Source: Dysidea avara
Taxonomy: Eukaryota; Porifera; Demospongiae; Dictyoceratida; Dysideidae
Direction of reading: 5' to 3'
Length of the DNA stretch: 64,000 bases
NCBI RefSeq assembly: GCF_963678975.1
Contig: NC_089275.1
Span: forward strand, 12,369,682-12,433,681
Part shown: positions 60,401 through 64,000 of the stretch, piece by piece
How positions within the stretch are numbered: the stretch's first letter is position 1
Layout: the number at the start of each line of letters is the position of its first letter
The notes under the pieces: generated by a model
The model's database searches: none
What the model was told of the DNA's origin: nothing
Seen by the model: only the letters and a program-made list of their open reading frames with translations
Position numbers and translations under genes: made by a program

Positions 60401-62072
60401 GGTGACATTTTGCTACAGGTGCCATGCAGGTAGCTAGCTTATCAGAAACTAATCTATACATGTACATTGCTATTGTCCAATATGTAGGTTTTGTTTTGTA
60501 ATAATACAGGTTGTACAATGATTAATTAAGTTACTGTAATTGTGACCGGATCTGGAAAAAGGGACGTAATCGCACAAGCCTAAATTTACAGTATAAAGCA
60601 TTCAATACTTGCGTATTGTTAAAAAATTCCGTAATTTTTTAAAACTCTCTTTTTAGTGAAGGAAGAGACTAACAAATATTATTTTATTCGCCTGCTCAAA
60701 AGGAGTTGGAAAATCTTTGTTTCGTTGCAGTAGACCCAAGGATACATAAGTTATGAGCGTTTGTTTACATCATGTTGAAGCGATTGTATGCGATTGATTT
60801 TCCTTCACAAATTTTGCCTTTGTATGCAGTGAAGAAGGGCAAGTAAAGGAAACATGTACCCAGTAATTGATTCCCCTGCTCATGGAAAACAGGATAGTAA
60901 AAATTTTAGCTCAGTACCTCTGCCTCAATCCGTTAGCAAGTTACAACCATTTTTGTAAGTACCTGTAATTTATTTTCGCTATACTTGTTGTACAAATCAT
61001 ATTTTCTGTTGTTGCTGCTTTGTAGGGCTGTAACTTCTGAAGCTATTAGCATAATGAAGCGGAAACTTTTCCAGTGGGTATACTTGGCTAAGTAGATTAT
61101 AAATATTTAATAAACAGGAATTTGAAAAAATGCAATTATGTCCCATTTTCACAGATCCAGTCACAATTATGCTGCTATGCACTGCTAAAGAAGCGTTATT
61201 CAAACAAACCACCTCAAACAACCATATATACAGAAGCATTTTTTCTACTGTTTTACAATTGTCTATCATGTTTTTCTTGAAAAGTTACTTGACAAAGATT
61301 TAAGCTGTTATTCAGTTTGTTCACATATGTAGGGGTTACACCCCTTTCAAGTCAAAAAGATACAGGTTTCTTGGTAGCCTACAAGGCCTGCTACAAGGCT
61401 TTTTCAGTCTGAAAATCACAATGAAAAGACCGCTCACAAAGTTAGTAGAGTTGTTACACCCGTGGTTTAAACTGACAAATGAAACCACCTTCGAGCAGAG
61501 CTTTCCTGTGTATAATTCATCTTTTAATATAGTTTTTGCTCACATGAGTGTGTATACATAGATAAATAGATAGATAGATAGATGGGCGGGTAGACACATA
61601 TTTTTACAAAAAAATTTTTAGGAAAAAGGACAAAGTTCAGGGTTTAAGAAGTTATGAAATCATCCAATTTAATAGCATAATGACTGACATCAATATTAAC
61701 ACCACTGCAACTGGCTGCCACCTTTGATTTGAACTTTTTAGGCGCTATGCCCACAGCTTGACAAGATATGTATTTGCTACCACGCTAACACACAACGGTC
61801 AGTGTATGTTATACACAGTAGCATATAGTGACACACATGCACACTACACTCACCTCTTCCAAATGGTCATAAGCATGTTTGACACGTGGGTGTGATGTTC
61901 TCCTGTTCATCAAGATGGACAACACAGTGGGAAAGAACTGTGTAAATTCCTCTTGGTACTGTTTCATGTACTGTCTTTTTCCCGCTTTATTTTGGTGTTT
62001 CTTAGAATACCACTGTCCACAGCACTTCCATATCACAACAGAAAACATCGTTATTGATGTCAGCAGAGGCAT
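48448..62072 (-). CDS. FDPS: Farnesyl diphosphate synthase
   Basis: Exons on the minus strand: 62072-61854, 58262-58238 (25 nt), 57461-57346, 57291-57211, 56852-56730, 52848-52763, 52489-52417, 52105-52028, 51866-51732, 48648-48448. Phases agree; 1137 nt give 378 aa. The enzyme condenses dimethylallyl/isopentenyl diphosphate to farnesyl diphosphate in the isoprenoid pathway. Hallmarks in order: [31 protein letters not shown] (first Asp-rich motif), [46 protein letters not shown] (second Asp-rich motif), GTDIQGNKC, ending IYKREK. The first ~38 residues ([16 protein letters not shown], then basic) extend beyond the usual cytosolic start and could be a targeting leader; a later Met is possible. 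An acceptor just upstream (62095) suggests a non-coding first exon. Confidence 0.92.
48703..49978 (+). mobile_element. Composite insertion in the last FDPS intron of unit 2 (R4 plus R8)
   Basis: Unit 1 reads straight through here (near 24485-24500). The insert has an R4 body (about 48760-49640, with a local ~70-bp repeat at about 48834-49030) and an R8 foldback at its right end (49671-49970). A 100-codon + strand frame at 49052-49354 starts [18 protein letters not shown] like the frame in other R4 copies. Confidence 0.7.
51040..51671 (+). mobile_element. TIR element R3, copy 2
   Basis: Orthologue of 26440-27094 in unit 2; the left end has decayed to TGAGACCAAGTCTG while the right end keeps AGATCTGGTCACA. 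Confidence 0.75.
53141..53690 (+). repeat. Dispersed repeat R4, unit 2 orthologous copy
   Basis: Orthologue of 29140-29690. The frame at 53374-53583 stays open in both copies with few changes ([18 protein letters not shown] here). Confidence 0.65.
54357..54789. mobile_element. hAT-like element R7, copy 2, private to unit 2
   Basis: Starts AGCGTTGAAACCAGGTC and ends GACCCGGTTTCAACGTTGA. TACCTATC repeats at 54349-54356 and 54790-54797; unit 1 has a single site near 30315. Contains a ~28-nt poly-T run where copy 1 (37711-38247) has about 10. Confidence 0.92.
55143..55620. mobile_element. hAT-like element, unit 2 orthologue of 31211-31658
   Basis: Same ends as in unit 1, but with an extra perfect 40-bp tandem copy (55521-55560 and 55561-55600). 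Confidence 0.8.
56130..56486. mobile_element. TIR element R6, unit 2
   Basis: Orthologue of 32184-32539 with better kept ends (TACCGTATTTGACCGTTTAA; inverse at the right). Confidence 0.75.
58405..58615. repeat. GC-richer inverted repeat upstream of FDPS exon 2
   Basis: TATATTGCACTG...GCATTATAACTTATAACGCAC (about 58426-58478) faces its inverse (about 58490-58545), with outer GCACCGCCAGTGCC / GTGCCGGTGGC words. In FDPS intron 1, outside the duplicated segment. Confidence 0.65.
58616..60540. other. FDPS intron 1, middle part
   Basis: TTAGTCTGGTGC words near 58800 and 59055 look like transposon ends. A frame at 59613-59813 is unsupported. Degenerate tandem words GTAGA-AC-CTCAGCTA and the TACTCTAATAG motif occur at 60062-60230. 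Confidence 0.35.
59312..59427. repeat. Long palindrome (about 50-bp arms)
   Basis: AGTTATACAACG...GTGCTCTGCCTG.TATAAACGCAC pairs with its inverse across a short GC-rich loop (GGGCCTGACGGCCC). Probably a small foldback MITE in FDPS intron 1. Confidence 0.8.
60541..61165 (-). mobile_element. TIR element R3, copy 3 (reverse)
   Basis: Starts TGTGACCGGATCTGG and ends CAGATCCAGTCACA. The interior is the reverse complement of the 26440 copy. Not part of the duplication, so an independent insertion. Confidence 0.75.
61166..61760 (+). repeat. Dispersed repeat R5, diverged copy
   Basis: Resembles 29995-31110 and 53990-55010 in order: ATGCTGCTATGCACTGCTAA, GAAGCATTTTTTCTACTG, CCTTTCAAGTCAAA, a GATAGATAGATAG tract, TTTAAGAAGTTATG. 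Confidence 0.6.
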
Positions 62073-62094
62073 AGCGAGCGTTTCAATTGAAGTC

Positions 62095-62467
62095 TGAAAA
62101 AAATGACGTGGTCAATGAATTCTAACTAATGCACTCCCATCGGAATCACTTACTCATATCATCTACGCGCTAAAGTGGAATCCACACAAAGAAGCATCAG
62201 CATACCTTCTAATACACCAAAGTTTGTTACACACTAAACTATCGTGTTTCGCTGTATAATTCGCCTACAGCCTCAACTGCTAATAATGTCACAACAATCA
62301 ATTAGCAACCTCCCTGCATACTGATTGTGGGATACAGTCACTAATCACGACAAGGGATTTCTGAATTAATGGAATTGTAAATAACTATGCAAATCCTGAG
62401 AATTCTGATTGGTGACGGTGCTAGTGACAGTGTCAAGCGATAATGTGATGTGTGGCTAGGTCTGGCT
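62095..62467. promoter_or_regulatory. Candidate divergent promoter region of FDPS
   Basis: Lies between the FDPS 5' exon (minus strand) and a possible gene on the + strand. CpG-containing. No TATA box or factor site could be assigned. Inference from gene layout. Confidence 0.2.
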
Positions 62468-63118
62468 ATGCCAGACGACGTGATGTTCAGGGTGATGTTA
62501 GCTGGCAGCACTCGAATAGCGGGTGAGTTACACGTTGCTCCACTACATTGCAACTATTTGCGAGCTGTTTGTAGTAGAATCATGAGAATTCGCTTGTAGT
62601 TTTGTTGTTTTTCATGGTTAGGCCACTCCAAGGAAACACTCACATGATTGCGAAGCACCTGCACTTTCTATGAATGCTATCACACTATAGGGACCTGTGA
62701 GAAGGCTATTACAGCCTGTGAATACAGGGAGTCAAAAACATGTTGCACATTTTAGCTTTTATGATATTTTCCACTGCTGATTATTCTCAACTCTTATACA
62801 AGAGAAGTAAAAGATTTTTGCAAGGCGGATTTGTGCAGTGAGCACTTTGGCATTATAATGTTTGTTGAATTTTACAATTAAGAAGTTGAAGGCTCGAAGA
62901 GCTGTCATGAAGGACGATGATATATGCGTAGGTACATCTGAAGTGGACCACAATCTTATGGTTGTTAGGATACTACATTATAATGTAGAGTTATCCACCT
63001 AGCGGTGTAACAACAATGCATTTTAGCCTTTACATCTCTAGGTATTCCAGAGCTGATTGTTGGAATTTCAAGAGAAGTGATTCCAAAAAATATAACTGCC
63101 TGTTATACAGAGGGTTGA
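62468..63118 (+). CDS. Small unrecognised gene (partial model)
   Basis: Two exons fit together well: 62883-62931 (KLKARRAVMKDDDICV, donor G|GTACAT) and 63042-63118, which completes the Gly codon and runs GIPELIVGISREVIPKNI to a TGA. A possible first exon, 62468-62522 (MPDDVMFRVMLAGSTRIA, donor GCGG|GTGAGT), ends in a phase that does not match directly, so an intermediate exon or another acceptor is needed. I do not recognise the protein. The proper splice signals and charged, even composition suggest a real gene divergent from FDPS. Confidence 0.35.
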
Positions 63119-63754
63119 GGTATGAAAATAAGCCTAGCTAGCTATAGACCCTGAGGTGTGGTCTAGCAAAAACCAGAAAAAAGTTGCTACGGCTTCAAGT
63201 TTCACAATAGTTTTATGAGAAAAGTGAGGGCAAAAGTATTATGCTTTCTATTGCAAACATCTTCAATAGGCGGAATAACTCGCCATGCAGCAAATATGTT
63301 ATATACTTTTACCCAGTAACTTACTTTATACCAGCGCTACTCTATCTTTTAGCACAATTCCTTCGTATTAGCATTGAAAAAATTTCATAGGCATGTTTTT
63401 TCCCTCAAAAATGGCGGATGCATTATTTTGATGATGTAATAAAGTGCCATGCCTTAGCGTGCATATTGTTAGCGAAGGAGTAATGAATAGTAGTAATGAC
63501 CCGCCGCCCACACTCTACATTTGAAATTTTCTGATGAAAACCAGAAAATCGCCAAATAGTGGTATAATGAACCATCCACCCGCAAGGTCAATAAGACAGG
63601 AAACGATAAATCTACTTGGAGTGACCTTAGAATTACTTCATTTACATATAAAGAAGTTGTGATATAGTCTGGCAGTGCCCAACCCTGTGCAGAAGGTCAG
63701 ACACTGCCAGACTAGTTGTGGTAGTCCTTAACGTTTAATATAGTATCTGCTGTA
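63119..63754. other. Unassigned; contains a short inverted repeat
   Basis: TAGTCTGGCAGTG (63665) and CACTGCCAGACTA (ending about 63713) form a foldback. Nothing else is recognised. Confidence 0.4.
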
Positions 63755-64000
63755 TCTGACCAGTTAATAGCCACGGCTCATATAATAGCCGCCCCTAGAT
63801 AGTATCCGTACCACAGTCTAGAATTATTTTCATAAGAGCCATGGATTGTATCTGAATAATTATACTGATGTAAGTGATGATAAGACATATTTGGAGCAGA
63901 AACCAGACAAAGGAGTTGTGAATAACGTTTTTGAGAGAAGTTTAAATGAATGATTGTATTGAAGGATATTTGAACAAGGTCGATCAGTCACTCATGAATC
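63755..64000. mobile_element. TIR element R6, piece cut by the window edge
   Basis: Diverged relative of 32184-32539: CAGTTAATAGCCACGGCT, CATAAGAGCCATGG-TTGTATCTGAA, GGAGCAGAAACCAGACAAAGGAG. Confidence 0.65.

Noticed and set aside
1-64000. CRISPR arrays, bacterial operons, riboswitches or phage genes
   Set aside because: Repeats are transposon-like or simple sequence, without regular spacers. Genes have introns and there are no ribosome-binding sites or operon spacing.

Overview
This is a 64-kb piece of AT-rich, intron-rich animal nuclear DNA. The best guess is a sponge (Porifera, probably a demosponge). Evidence: split genes with GT-AG introns, a death-domain/ankyrin gene of a metazoan type, dense short inverted-repeat transposons, and a nuclear insert of mitochondrial small-subunit rRNA studded with short hairpins, a pattern known from several demosponge mitochondrial genomes. 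No bacterial operons, CRISPR arrays or intact autonomous transposons were seen.

Two genes could be reconstructed with consistent splice phases. (1) On the + strand, 7439-22726, a 14-exon gene encodes 668 aa: a death domain, a 240-aa region I do not recognise, eight ankyrin-like repeats (mostly one per phase-0 exon) and an acidic tail. (2) On the - strand, 62072-48448, a 10-exon gene encodes a 378-aa farnesyl diphosphate synthase (FDPS) with both Asp-rich motifs. Lying between them, 34439-24226, is a second FDPS copy. It is 5'-truncated: it lacks the first two coding exons, but its other eight exons and splice sites are intact.

The layout fits a tandem duplication. Spacer plus ankyrin gene plus 3' part of FDPS (about 4.1-35.94 kb) is followed directly by spacer' (35.95-39.3 kb), an ankyrin remnant (39.89-40.14 kb) and full FDPS (48.4-62.1 kb). 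The joint is near 35940, where FDPS intron sequence runs into a decayed non-LTR reverse transcriptase fragment that also lies at 4117. A decayed FDPS last exon at 2551-2733 points to a further, older unit on the left. Unit 2 has lost most of the ankyrin gene.

Since the duplication the two FDPS copies have collected different insertions. Unit 1 has three inverted-repeat elements and the mitochondrial insert; unit 2 has three hAT-like elements and a larger repeat. Several show 8-bp target duplications and an empty site in the sister copy. The rest of the window is introns and intergenic DNA filled with foldback elements, microsatellites, dispersed repeats and a recurring ~19-nt motif. A small unrecognised gene probably lies on the + strand at the right end.
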